From Paracoccus alcaliphilus (GTDB taxonomy: Bacteria > Pseudomonadota > Alphaproteobacteria > Rhodobacterales > Rhodobacteraceae), in contig NZ_CP067124.1 in the NCBI RefSeq assembly GCF_028553725.1, positions 3,234,001-3,298,000 of the forward strand: DNA of 64,000 nt. The letters are read 5' to 3'. The notes beneath the pieces were generated by a model. That model did no database searches and was not told the DNA's origin. It worked only from the letters and a program-made list of their open reading frames with translations. Below, in pieces: positions 15,345-24,322 of this stretch. Position 1 is the stretch's first letter. The number at the start of each line of letters is the position of its first letter. Made by a program: the position numbers and the translations under genes.

Positions 15345-18300
15345 TGAATTCCCTCCTGACAAACGGGCCTGCGCCATATTCCTCGGACAGTTGTGCAGCG
15401 GCGATCTGGAATGGACCGGCGGACAGCGCCATGTTCAGAACCGCCTGCGGCAACTGATATTCCGACGCGGTGGTCGTCGCCTCGTGCAGAACCGCATCGC
15501 CCTGCTCCACCCGCAGCAGATACTGCTCCCGCGCCTCGCTCAGCGGCACATCCGGCCCGTCCCAGCCGTCACCGCCGATCCGCGTCCGACGGATCCAGCT
15601 GACGCGCGGCCCCTCCAGCCGCAGATGACAGGGCGCATAGGGACGCAAGCCGATCCCCCGGATCGTCACCGCCCGCTGGCGATAGCTGGCATCATCCACC
15701 GCGCGCATCGCCGGGCCGATGCGCCAGAACCGCTGCTGGCCGCGTGCCGATGGCGGCAGATCCAGTTGCTGCGCCGCGCCATTCATCAGCACGACCAGAG
15801 AACCGGTGGGCCAGACCTGCGGCATGATGGCATCCGTGCCGGCCTGCCCCCGCAACCGCTCGCGAATGTCCCACAGATCCTGACCGACGGGTTCGGCGCG
15901 CTGGAATTGCAGCAATTCCCAGTTGGCCAGACTGCCATCCCCGATGGCCAGCACATTGCCGCCCGACAGCATCGCCCGCCGCGTGACCGAGGACAGAACC
16001 TCGGATTTCAGCCTGATCCGCAAAGGTGCGCCACGATCGATGATGCCGGGACGTGCTGCCAGCAGCGGCACCTCGGTCCGGCCGATCACGGCACGGCGGG
16101 ACAGCGCCAGATTGAACTCGAAGCCGCCATCCTCATCCAACGCGCCATAGGCCGCGACAGAGCCGGGCCAAGGTTTTGCCGTCACCGCCAGCCAGGGCGC
16201 ATGCGGCACCTCGTCCCCGCGCATCAGCGGCAGATCCAGCAGCACCGGCATCACCGGCATGGGCGGGGTATAGCGCCGGATCGGGCCGTCATCCTCGACC
16301 GACGGCGCGGGACGATAGACGCCGGGATCGACCCGCACCGCCTCGACGGTGATCGCCCCTGCCCGCTCGGTCCGGTCGATCCGCCACAGATGCGCGCGGC
16401 CCGCGCCGTGATCGACGCTGACGACATCCCCCGCCCCCAGACGCGACTGCGACGGAGGCAGGGCAAACCGCGCCGTATCGCGGGCAATCTGCGCCTCGGC
16501 CAGCCAGCGCCCGGCGATCCCGCGCCCTTCAGCCCGTGTCAGGACCAGAGGAAATTCACTCTCGGCCACGGCCTGCTGGTCGGGCTGATCCGGCAGCATG
16601 GTCTCGGCGGTCGAGGCGGCATAATCCCCCCCGGCCTCGACATGGCTCAACCTTATCCGCCCGCTCAGTTGCAGATCGGCAGAGCGAGTGACCTCAAAAC
16701 CGCCAAGTTCATCGGTGACGGCCAGATTTTCGGGGGCGATGCTGGCGACCGGCAAGCCCTGCCGCATGACGAAACGCAGCACGCCATCGCGTTCGACCGC
16801 ATCGAAACCATAGGCCAGCATCAGGGGTTGCAACGCCGCCCGCCCGCTCTCGTTGCCCGACAGGACATAGCCGCGCACCACGCCCGACAACCGGCTGACA
16901 TCAAACCGGGTCACGCCCGCCATGCGGCAGATATCGCCCACACAGGCGGCCAGCGTGACCGCCCCCGCGCGCCCGTTCAGCCAATGCCCGCGCTCCCACG
17001 CCGGGCCGTCCGACCACAGATCACGGCGGTTCGGAAAGGCCGGATAGGGCCGCGCATCCCAGCACCAGACATGACTGCGCGACACATCGACCATGCGCCC
17101 GCCGCCGGTCATGGCCGGGTTGTTCCGCGGATCGTCCCAATGGGCCGAAACCGCCCGGACATAGGCCGCCTGCAACGCATCATTGCGCCGCCCGTCCGAA
17201 TAATGCGGCAGCACGCTTTCGGAACTCATCGCGTCCAGAAACTTGTTGGGCTGGTTGGTGGCCTTGTCCAGCGCCGCACAGCCGATCTCGGTGAACCAGA
17301 CGGGCTTCGAGCCGGGCACCCATGCACTCGCCTGCTGCGAACGAACCCCGTCGGGCCGGTCGTAATGCAGGTTCTGCCACCAGCTTTTCAAATCCTTGTA
17401 ACGCCAGACCCACGCCTCGTCATAGCTGCCGTCGGTGATCGGCGTGCGGATCTGCGCATCGCGATCCGCATCCGAGGCATAGAACCAGTCATAGCCCTCG
17501 CCCCCCGCGACATTCGACAGCAGGTAATCGGGACCGTCGATCCGCCCCCAATGCGCGTCCAGATGGTCGGTCCCATCGCGCCAGTCCGACAGCGGCATGT
17601 AATTGTCGATGCCGATGAAATCGACATTGTCATCGGCCCAAAGCGGGTCGAGGTGAAAGAACAGCTCTCCATCTCCGGGGTGGTGGCCGAAATATTCCGA
17701 CCAGTCCGCCGCATAACCGATCTTGACCGAGGGCCCCAGGATGGCGCGCACATCAGCCGCCAGCTGCCGCAAACCCGCCACGGCGGGATAGCTGCCCGCC
17801 GCCCCCCGGATCTGCGTCATACCCACCATCTCGGACCCGATCAGAAAGGCGTCGATCCCCCCCGCTGCCGCGCAAAGATGCGCGTAATGCAGGATGAAGC
17901 GACGATAGGACCATTCGGCAGGGCCGTGGTAATCGACCCTCTCGCCCTCGCGCGAAAAATCGCCGACCGCCGCCGCGCCGAAAAACGCCGCCACCTCGGC
18001 TGCCGCCGCCGCAGACCCGTCGCTTGAGCCCACCTGCCCCGGCGCCAGCGCCGTCGTTATCCGCCCGCGCCAGGGCATCACGGCCTGTTCCCCGGCGCCA
18101 TAGGGATCGGGCAAGCCGTTCCCCGCCAGTTGCTCCATCAGGATGAAGGGATAGAACACCGCCTTGCGCCCGGATGCGGCAATCGCCCGCAATCCCTCGA
18201 TCACCGACTGATCCGACGGCGTACCGCCATAGACGGGAGAGCCGCCAACCTGCGCGATCTCTTCAGCGTCCGAGCGGCCGATGCCCGCCACACGCCACGG

Positions 18301-19218
18301 CATCTCGGCCCCGTCATTGGCGACATGCTCGACCTTGGGCTGCACCCTGCAATGCCCGATCCGCAGATCACTGCCGAACCATGACACCACCAGCGAGACC
18401 GAACCGACATTCGGCAATTCCCGCCCCAGCACATCCATGGACACGGCGAAATCCGTCCCGCCCATCGGCGTGTTGACATTGATCGAGCGGCTTTCGCCCA
18501 GACCCAGATCCAGCGTCACCGGCGTCGTCGCCAGCGAATATTCCCCCGTGCCGGGAATCATCGCCACCGCCCGCACATCGGTACTCAGCCCGGTGCCGTC
18601 CTGCGCCGGGCGTGTGACCTCGAAACTCAGTTGCGGCATCCGGTTGCCCCAGCGTTCCAGATGCAGATCCTCCAGCACGACATAGGCGATGCCGCGATAG
18701 CTGGGCGCGTCCTCGCCCTCTTGCGCGGCGATGGCGGGGTCGGGCATCTGCACCTCACCGCCATTATAGACCCGCATGTTCAGATCACGCGCGGCGATCT
18801 CTTCGCCATCCGCCCAGACGCGACCGACACCAAGGACCACGCCTTCGCACAGGGCCAATGCAACCGACAGGCGATAGCTGATCTCGGTCACGGTGGGCTG
18901 GCGCGCGCCCTTGCCACCACCACCACTCTGGCGGGCGACCTCTTCCAGCGGCGATGCCCAGATCACATGGCCCGGCACCCGCATCTGCCCCCAGATCCGC
19001 GGGATCGAAGTCCCCTCGCCCGCCGTCTGCAATCGCAGCCGGTCGATGCGACCTGTCTCGACCGCCTTCGCGCCGCCACCCAGCAGGCGCTGGTCGATGG
19101 CGCTGCCGATGGTGGCACCGACGGCGCGGCCGATCACCGCACCCGACAGGCCCAGCACCGCGCCTCCGAAACCCGCGCCGATCGACGCACCGACTGCCGA
19201 AAGCACTATCGTGGCCAT
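15331..19218 (-). CDS. GTA TIM-barrel tail-tip/host-contact protein (ORFg15, megatron)
   Basis: At 1295 residues this is the largest GTA gene. A glycine/alanine-rich N-terminus (about 1-50) suggests membrane interaction. A glycoside-hydrolase-like TIM barrel spans roughly 430-740, with possible acid residues in LIGSEMVG (near 460) and WFTEIGC (near 640). A phage-tail domain and a beta-rich C-terminal part follow. In the R. capsulatus particle the homologue forms the tail-tip fibre that contacts and probably penetrates the cell. The ATG at 19218 has AAGGAGG. Whether the barrel is catalytic is not known from sequence. Confidence 0.93.
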   Translation of the reverse strand: MATIVLSAVGASIGAGFGGAVLGLSGAVIGRAVGATIGSAIDQRLLGGGAKAVETGRIDRLRLQTAGEGTSIPRIWGQMRVPGHVIWASPLEEVARQSGGGGKGARQPTVTEISYRLSVALALCEGVVLGVGRVWADGEEIAARDLNMRVYNGGEVQMPDPAIAAQEGEDAPSYRGIAYVVLEDLHLERWGNRMPQLSFEVTRPAQDGTGLSTDVRAVAMIPGTGEYSLATTPVTLDLGLGESRSINVNTPMGGTDFAVSMDVLGRELPNVGSVSLVVSWFGSDLRIGHCRVQPKVEHVANDGAEMPWRVAGIGRSDAEEIAQVGGSPVYGGTPSDQSVIEGLRAIAASGRKAVFYPFILMEQLAGNGLPDPYGAGEQAVMPWRGRITTALAPGQVGSSDGSAAAAAEVAAFFGAAAVGDFSREGERVDYHGPAEWSYRRFILHYAHLCAAAGGIDAFLIGSEMVGMTQIRGAAGSYPAVAGLRQLAADVRAILGPSVKIGYAADWSEYFGHHPGDGELFFHLDPLWADDNVDFIGIDNYMPLSDWRDGTDHLDAHWGRIDGPDYLLSNVAGGEGYDWFYASDADRDAQIRTPITDGSYDEAWVWRYKDLKSWWQNLHYDRPDGVRSQQASAWVPGSKPVWFTEIGCAALDKATNQPNKFLDAMSSESVLPHYSDGRRNDALQAAYVRAVSAHWDDPRNNPAMTGGGRMVDVSRSHVWCWDARPYPAFPNRRDLWSDGPAWERGHWLNGRAGAVTLAACVGDICRMAGVTRFDVSRLSGVVRGYVLSGNESGRAALQPLMLAYGFDAVERDGVLRFVMRQGLPVASIAPENLAVTDELGGFEVTRSADLQLSGRIRLSHVEAGGDYAASTAETMLPDQPDQQAVAESEFPLVLTRAEGRGIAGRWLAEAQIARDTARFALPPSQSRLGAGDVVSVDHGAGRAHLWRIDRTERAGAITVEAVRVDPGVYRPAPSVEDDGPIRRYTPPMPVMPVLLDLPLMRGDEVPHAPWLAVTAKPWPGSVAAYGALDEDGGFEFNLALSRRAVIGRTEVPLLAARPGIIDRGAPLRIRLKSEVLSSVTRRAMLSGGNVLAIGDGSLANWELLQFQRAEPVGQDLWDIRERLRGQAGTDAIMPQVWPTGSLVVLMNGAAQQLDLPPSARGQQRFWRIGPAMRAVDDASYRQRAVTIRGIGLRPYAPCHLRLEGPRVSWIRRTRIGGDGWDGPDVPLSEAREQYLLRVEQGDAVLHEATTTASEYQLPQAVLNMALSAGPFQIAAAQLSEEYGAGPFVRREFNANQ

Positions 19219-19236
19219 GCCGGCCTCCTTCCCTCG

Positions 19237-19665
19237 TTATGGAAATTCGAAACGCGCCGCGATGCGCAGACGCCAGGGCGCGCTCAGCGGGCTCTCAACC
19301 ACGCCGCGGCGGTTATAGGCGTGGATGAAGCTGGGACCGCCCTCCACCCGCGCGACGATCCCCAGATGCTTGGCGACAGAGCCCGAGCGCATCCGGAACA
19401 GCAGCACCTGCCCCCCGGCCAGCGCCGCCTCCGGTGCGACCGGCAACAGGTGGCGCAGCGCCGCCTGATGCAACAACTCGCGCCCGCCGCATTCGCCCCA
19501 ATCGGCGCTGTAGGGCGGCGGCAACTCGGGCTCACAGCCGTGGTGCTCGCGCCAGATCCCCCGGATCAACCCCAGACAATCGCAGCCCGCGCCGATCCGG
19601 CTGGCCTGATGGACATAGGGCGTGCCGATCCAGCGCCGCGCCAGCGTGACTACATCCTCAGCCAT
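19237..19665 (-). CDS. GTA NlpC/P60 cell-wall peptidase (ORFg14)
   Basis: A 142-residue NlpC/P60 cysteine peptidase. The catalytic cysteine is C30 in GCDCLGLIRG, the first histidine is H100 in KHLGIV and the third polar residue is H115 in IHAYNRRGV. It sits at the tail tip and would cut peptidoglycan peptides during DNA delivery. Its start overlaps the ORFg13 stop by 8 bases. Confidence 0.92.
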   Translation of the reverse strand: MAEDVVTLARRWIGTPYVHQASRIGAGCDCLGLIRGIWREHHGCEPELPPPYSADWGECGGRELLHQAALRHLLPVAPEAALAGGQVLLFRMRSGSVAKHLGIVARVEGGPSFIHAYNRRGVVESPLSAPWRLRIAARFEFP

Positions 19666-20491
19666 GACGCCCCGCCGCCTGCGGCGCGATCAGCCAATCC
19701 TCGGGCGGCAGATGGGGAAAGCCGCGAAAGTTCAGGAAATTGGCAAATTTCGTTCGACAGGTCGCGGCGCGCTTGTCGCAACCGGCGGTCAGCCTCAGCC
19801 AGTCACCCGGTTGCGGGATGATCGCCAGAGGCTCCCACAGTTCCATCTCGCGCAGGCCGCCGGGGCTGGCCACATCGCTTTTGATGGCCGATTTCAGCCC
19901 CTCGGCACCGCCATCCAGAACCAGCAGCACGCCATGCTCGAACCAATCCGCATCATAGGCCGGAAAGTTGTTGAACCGAAACACACGGCCTTCGTCGCAA
20001 CTGGCAAATCCGGTCTCGTGGCGCAGGCTGTCCGGCGTCAGATCGACCCGGCAGGCGGCATCGCCCAGACAGGCGGCGCAGCGCGGATGATAGACCCGGC
20101 CAAGCGGGGCGCCCAAAGGCTCGGTCAGCCCGCGCAACTCGGCCCGAAACGCGCCAGAGGCCCGCGTCACCTCGCCCAATGACCCGCTGAAGATCAGCCG
20201 CCGCTGCGACACATCACGCCAATCCACCTCCCACAGGCGCAGATCGGCGCCGTCCCAGCGGCCCGCCATCAGATCGCGCTCGGTAATGGCATCGTCGCTC
20301 AGCGCGCCCTCGGCCTCGGTATTGTCCACCGCCAGCCCGGCTCCCTGCATCAGCGCCCGCGCCGACAATCCGCTGTCGGGGCGAAACCGCATCCCCTCGA
20401 AACGCAGTTCGGTGTCGTGATCGGTAAAGCCCAGCCGCAACCCGTCCGCGCGCAGCACCGCCCAGGCCCGCGCCAAAGTCGTCGTGGTCAT
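19658..20491 (-). CDS. GTA baseplate hub protein, DUF2163 (ORFg13)
   Basis: A 277-residue DUF2163 protein that matches the hub of the R. capsulatus GTA tail. Cysteines in HPRCAACLGDAACRVD (about 137-152) recall the iron-sulfur-bearing cysteines of the phage hub domain. A late CDKRAATCRTKFAN segment gives two further cysteines. The ATG overlaps the ORFg12 stop (ATGA). Confidence 0.9.
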   Translation of the reverse strand: MTTTTLARAWAVLRADGLRLGFTDHDTELRFEGMRFRPDSGLSARALMQGAGLAVDNTEAEGALSDDAITERDLMAGRWDGADLRLWEVDWRDVSQRRLIFSGSLGEVTRASGAFRAELRGLTEPLGAPLGRVYHPRCAACLGDAACRVDLTPDSLRHETGFASCDEGRVFRFNNFPAYDADWFEHGVLLVLDGGAEGLKSAIKSDVASPGGLREMELWEPLAIIPQPGDWLRLTAGCDKRAATCRTKFANFLNFRGFPHLPPEDWLIAPQAAGRHG

Positions 20492-21120
20492 ATCCGAACC
20501 TCCACCACCGGGATCTGCGGCATCTCTCCGGCCTGAAAGGACGCCACCGAAACCGAGATCCGATCCGTGTCGAACCGCACCGGCACATCGAACTCATAAC
20601 CCGCCGTCACCGCCGCGCCGGCTTCGGGCGGTTCGTGAAAGGTGATCAGCCCGCGGTCGTGATCGACATCATAATCCGCCTCGAAGAAGCGCTCGTCGCC
20701 GCCGACGCCCGCCCGGACCAGCCCCCGCACCGGCTTGGTGATCGGCCGGGCATAGCGTGACGGCCCCGAGGCATAGGTCTTGGTCAGCGCGAAGGTGACG
20801 GTCTGGCCATCGCCCTGCGCGATCTCCTGATCGTCGAAGGCAGGCTCGCGCGATGGCGGACAGCTTTTGTAATCCGACCAGTCCTTCCAGCGGAACCCAT
20901 GCATCTGCCCCGCCCGCGCCTCGAAAAACGCGACCAGCGCCGCCAGATCATCCAGCGAGCGCAACCCCATCCCCGCGTCATAGCGCCGACGCGCATGGAC
21001 CCAGGGGGAATTGCGTTCCTCGAACCCGTTGGACAGGGTGACGATCTCGGTGCGCCGTTCAGGGCCGCCAATCGATCCGAATGACAGATTGGCGGGAAAC
21101 CTCACCTCGTGAATTGCCAT
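20488..21120 (-). CDS. GTA distal tail protein, DUF2460 (ORFg12)
   Basis: A 210-residue DUF2460 protein, the distal tail component that joins the tube to the hub. It begins MAIHEVRFPANLSFGSIGG and carries GFRWKDWSDYKS and YARPITKP, all typical. It lies 15 bases after ORFg11 and is coupled to ORFg13. Confidence 0.9.
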   Translation of the reverse strand: MAIHEVRFPANLSFGSIGGPERRTEIVTLSNGFEERNSPWVHARRRYDAGMGLRSLDDLAALVAFFEARAGQMHGFRWKDWSDYKSCPPSREPAFDDQEIAQGDGQTVTFALTKTYASGPSRYARPITKPVRGLVRAGVGGDERFFEADYDVDHDRGLITFHEPPEAGAAVTAGYEFDVPVRFDTDRISVSVASFQAGEMPQIPVVEVRI

Positions 21121-21135
21121 CTTCTCGCTCCTGCG

Positions 21136-21789
21136 TCATGTGTTGCGGTCGCCGCGCGCAAGGATGCGGCCCAACTGGCCCGCGATCTGCGACTGGCTGC
21201 GCTGGAAACCCGCGACATCGGGCGTGCTGACATTGATCGTGACATTGACCGGCCGGGTCGCACCGCCCTGCGCGGCCACCCCCAGACGACCGTCTGCGCC
21301 GCGCTTCAGCGGCATGATCGCCTCGGGGCCTGCCTCGCCCATAAGCCCGGTCGCATTGCGCATCGGGAAATGCGTGGGCGCGCTGACCACGCCGCCGCTG
21401 GCAAAGGGCATCACCCGGCCCTGCACGAAGCCGGCGCCCTGCGCAAAGGGCAGCGCACCGGACAGCATCTGGTTCATGCCTCCGGCAATCGTGCCCGCAA
21501 CGGCCTGCCCGACGGGCCGCATCGCGATGGAATAGACCGTGTTCGCGATGCCCTGCCCGACGTTTTTCAGCGCATCGCTCAGCTTCAGCCCGTCGAAGAT
21601 CAGCCCGTCAAAGGCACGGCGCAACCCGCGCTCGATGCCCCCGGTCAGCGTGCCGACCTCGCGCCCGGTCAGGATCATCGACTGCCGCAGACGCGACAAT
21701 TCGGCCTCGAATTCCGATACGACGCGGCCATTGCCGTTCAGGCGCTGATCCAGCCGGTCCAGCGCCTGCCCATAAGTTTCATTCGCCAT
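21136..21789 (-). CDS. GTA tail tape measure protein (ORFg11)
   Basis: A 217-residue tape-measure protein. The N-terminal third is helical, with coiled-coil character up to about residue 60, followed by an alanine/glycine-rich hydrophobic middle (SIAMRPVGQAVAGTIAGG). The C-terminal half carries the phage-tail signature GLMGEAGPEAIMPL. The short length fits the short tail of GTA particles. Its start overlaps the preceding small gene by 11 bases. Confidence 0.9.
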   Translation of the reverse strand: MANETYGQALDRLDQRLNGNGRVVSEFEAELSRLRQSMILTGREVGTLTGGIERGLRRAFDGLIFDGLKLSDALKNVGQGIANTVYSIAMRPVGQAVAGTIAGGMNQMLSGALPFAQGAGFVQGRVMPFASGGVVSAPTHFPMRNATGLMGEAGPEAIMPLKRGADGRLGVAAQGGATRPVNVTINVSTPDVAGFQRSQSQIAGQLGRILARGDRNT

Positions 21790-22027
21790 CTTGCTGGCCC
21801 CTCATCCCGTTATCCGTCCCGTCCGCACCCGCAGGGCGATCGGGAAAGCGTGCCTCAAGCTCGGCCAGACGCTGGCGGTTCATGGGCGGGCTAAACGCCT
21901 CGATGCCCAGGATTGCGGCCAGTTCCGCCGGGGTCAGCGCCCAGAACTCGGTCGGGCGCAGCCCCAGACCGTGCAGCCCCACCCGCATCAGACCGGCCCA
22001 GTCCAGCCCCCGCCCGGCCCTGCTCAT
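21779..22027 (-). CDS. GTA small tail-assembly chaperone (ORFg10.1)
   Basis: An 82-residue protein with FWALTPAELAAILG, the motif of the phage tail-assembly chaperone family that sits between the tube and tape-measure genes. It overlaps ORFg10 in an ATGA and runs 11 bases into ORFg11. The position and the pair with ORFg10 resemble the G/GT chaperones of siphoviruses, but no slippery site is needed here because it has its own ATG. Confidence 0.85.
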   Translation of the reverse strand: MSRAGRGLDWAGLMRVGLHGLGLRPTEFWALTPAELAAILGIEAFSPPMNRQRLAELEARFPDRPAGADGTDNGMRGQQDGE

Positions 22028-22341
22028 GCGGCACCGCGAAAGGCCAGCGCCAGCAGTTCCGCGGCCTTTCGCGCCGCCCCCGCCGCGCCATCGCCGATAT
22101 CGACCGTCAGCAGATCCCCGGCCCGGCCCTGCCAGCCGCCGCCGCGCAGACCGGCGACCAGAACCGCCAGCACATCGCGGCCGGAAAACTGCCCGGCCTC
22201 GAACCGTCCGATCAGCGCAATCAGGCTGTCGGCGCCCAGTTCATGCTCCAGCTCCGACAGCGCCCCCAGCGTCAGCCGCGCGACATGGCGCTGCCCGTCC
22301 AGCAACAGCTCGACCTCGCCCCGATGCGGATTGACCATCAC
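22024..22341 (-). CDS. GTA tail-assembly protein (ORFg10)
   Basis: A 105-residue GTA-family protein. MVNPHRGEVELLLDGQ and LTLGALSELEHELG are the typical N-terminal blocks. It is thought to be the tail tube chaperone. It overlaps ORFg9 (ATGA) upstream and ORFg10.1 downstream. Confidence 0.88.
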   Translation of the reverse strand: MMVNPHRGEVELLLDGQRHVARLTLGALSELEHELGADSLIALIGRFEAGQFSGRDVLAVLVAGLRGGGWQGRAGDLLTVDIGDGAAGAARKAAELLALAFRGAA

Positions 22342-22751
22342 AGCGCCACAAAGCTCAGCGCCCCGGCCGAGGCCAGCGACAACTCATAGGTGGCCTCGCC
22401 GTTATGGCTGCCGGAATATTCCAGCCCGGTGATCTGGAACGGGCCTTCGATGGTGCCGAAATCGGGGATCACCACCTGAAAGCGCGGCACCTCGGCGTCA
22501 AAGAAGATCTGTCGCGCCCGCCCATCGCTGTCGGCGTCGCGAAACACCCCCGACCCCGAGATCGAGGCGCTGCGGACCCCCGCGCCACCCAGCAATTCGC
22601 GCCAGCCGCCGGGGCTTTCCAGACTGGTCACATCGACGGTCTCGGCGTTGAAGGCCAGCCGTGTGGCCCGCAACCCGGCGACGGTTTCATAAGCGCCATC
22701 CCCCGTCATATCCATCTTGATCAGCAGATCGCGTCCATTCTGCACAGCCAT
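22338..22751 (-). CDS. GTA major tail tube protein (ORFg9)
   Basis: A 137-residue TP901-1-type major tail protein that stacks as rings to form the tail tube. It begins MAVQNGRDLLIKMD and has the characteristic VDVTSLESPGGWRELLGG segment. It lies 12 bases after ORFg8. Confidence 0.93.
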   Translation of the reverse strand: MAVQNGRDLLIKMDMTGDGAYETVAGLRATRLAFNAETVDVTSLESPGGWRELLGGAGVRSASISGSGVFRDADSDGRARQIFFDAEVPRFQVVIPDFGTIEGPFQITGLEYSGSHNGEATYELSLASAGALSFVAL

Positions 22752-22763
22752 TCGCCTGTCTCC

Positions 22764-23183
22764 TCAGCCAAGATCAATTCGCGCGCGAAAGGTCAGATCG
22801 ACCCGGCGCGCCGTACTGTTTTCCACCCGGCGCGCCTTGGCGCGCAGGAACCAAAGCCCCGCCAGATGCCCGTGATCCAGTTCCAGCCCGCCACGCTCCA
22901 GCGCCTCGGTCACGGCCAGCGCGGCGGCCTTGACCATGCCGAAACCGCCGCTCTGGCTGGTGCCCGACAGGACCGAGATCTCGAAGTCATGGCGCGATCC
23001 GCGCGCCGTGACATCGCCCGCCTCCTCGACCTGTTCGGGGCCGATCGAGACATGCACGCCACTGGGCGGCTCGACCGGCATCGCATCGAAAATGGCGTCG
23101 CCCACCAGATCGCCCAGCGCCTCATCGCCGCGCAACCGTTCATAAACCGCCGCCTGAAGCGCGACGGAAGCGGCATAGCTCAT
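22764..23183 (-). CDS. GTA tail terminator/completion protein, DUF3168 (ORFg8)
   Basis: A 139-residue DUF3168 protein. MSYAASVALQAAVYERL, the start I prefer, overlaps the ORFg7 stop (ATGA). The block WFLRAKARRVENSTARRVDL is typical. In the R. capsulatus particle this position is the tail terminator that caps the tube at the head end. Confidence 0.88.
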   Translation of the reverse strand: MSYAASVALQAAVYERLRGDEALGDLVGDAIFDAMPVEPPSGVHVSIGPEQVEEAGDVTARGSRHDFEISVLSGTSQSGGFGMVKAAALAVTEALERGGLELDHGHLAGLWFLRAKARRVENSTARRVDLTFRARIDLG

Positions 23184-23518
23184 GCCAGTTCCTCCTCTTT
23201 CGCAAAGCAGGTCAGCCAGCGCCCGGCCCGGTCCTGTTCGGCCACCGCCTCGATCACGAACAGGCGCTGATCCAGCCGGAACCGCTGTCCGGGCGCGGGC
23301 CTGCGCACATCGCCAACAGGCACGGCGCGCAAGGTGATCTGCCAGGTCACGACACTTTCGGCGCTGACCTCGGCCTGACGTTGCACGCCGGACCGCGCCG
23401 CCATCGCCGCCCAAAGCCAGCCCAGATGCCGCCATTCGATGCGATAGCCGCCCAGCCCGTCGCCTTCGCGGTCGGGATGTTCCAGTGCCAGCCGGACATT
23501 CAGCACAGGCGGGGCCAT
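23180..23518 (-). CDS. GTA head-tail stopper/adaptor (ORFg7)
   Basis: A 112-residue phage head-tail joining protein. The short form starting MAPPVLNVRLALEHPDREGD at 23518 overlaps the ORFg6 stop in TGATG. The VRRPAPGQRFRLDQRLFVIE segment matches the SPP1-type adaptor fold. An upstream in-frame start at 23569 lies inside ORFg6 and is less likely. Confidence 0.88.
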   Translation of the reverse strand: MAPPVLNVRLALEHPDREGDGLGGYRIEWRHLGWLWAAMAARSGVQRQAEVSAESVVTWQITLRAVPVGDVRRPAPGQRFRLDQRLFVIEAVAEQDRAGRWLTCFAKEEELA

Positions 23519-24132
23519 CAGCGAACCTCCCGGCTGCCGCGCCCTGCCAGAGTGCGAACGGCGCGCCATTTCTCGATCAGCGCGCTGACCCCGAATGGCA
23601 GCACGGCGCGGGCATCCGCATCGCTGCGATCCTCATAGTATCGCGCCGCCAGCATCAGCACCGCCTGCCCCAGATCGGGAGGCACCTGCTGCCACCCCTC
23701 GCCGAACCCGGCGATGAAACGCAGCGTGACAAAGCCCCGGCGCGGCACATGCGGCAGGATCACCCCGGTGGGCACGACCATCGGCCGTTGGTTGTCGGGG
23801 ATCAGCCGCCAGCTGTCGGCAGGCAGCTGCGTGACCTGGCCCATGCCATCGTCGATCTCGATCGCCTCGACCATCAGAACCGGCGCCAGCGGCAGGGGCT
23901 GGCCCAGCCGGTCGCGCCAGTCATCCAGTTGCATGCGGAACCGCCGCGTCAGCAGCACCTTGCCGGTCCGCGCCTCGATCGTGGCGATCGCCGCGCGCAA
24001 GAACCCGGTCAAAGCCGCCGTTTCGGCGGGATCGTCGGCGATGCCGAACCCGGTTCCCAATCTCAAATGGTCGCGCAGCGCGGCGACAGGCAGCGCCTCC
24101 GCCGCAGGCGCCGTTTCCTCGATCAGCATCAT
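23518..24132 (-). CDS. GTA head-tail connector (ORFg6)
   Basis: A 204-residue connector of the gp6-like family, part of the neck below the portal. MMLIEETAPAAE has GGGAGG eight bases upstream. LRDHLRLG and AAIATIEARTGKVLLTRRF are recognisable. The C-terminus (ALIEKWRAVR) is basic. Confidence 0.88.
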   Translation of the reverse strand: MMLIEETAPAAEALPVAALRDHLRLGTGFGIADDPAETAALTGFLRAAIATIEARTGKVLLTRRFRMQLDDWRDRLGQPLPLAPVLMVEAIEIDDGMGQVTQLPADSWRLIPDNQRPMVVPTGVILPHVPRRGFVTLRFIAGFGEGWQQVPPDLGQAVLMLAARYYEDRSDADARAVLPFGVSALIEKWRAVRTLAGRGSREVR

Positions 24133-24322
24133 CTCGCGAACCTCCCGTCCTGTCGTTCGCCACATCCATCAGAAAGGCGAAGGCCCCTTGCGCAGCCTTC
24201 GCCCGTCACCTGCCCGGAAGGCGGGAACGCGCCCGCGCGCCGGCCATCAGCCGCGCGGACAGTTGCCAAGCCGGAACAACCGACACCGCACGCGTTCCCG
24301 CCCCTCGCCCGAACCTTTCGGA

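Noticed and set aside
15325..18027. 900-codon open frame on the plus strand
   Set aside because: It is antisense to the GTA tail-tip gene, has no family features and shows a composition typical of mirror frames in GC-rich DNA.
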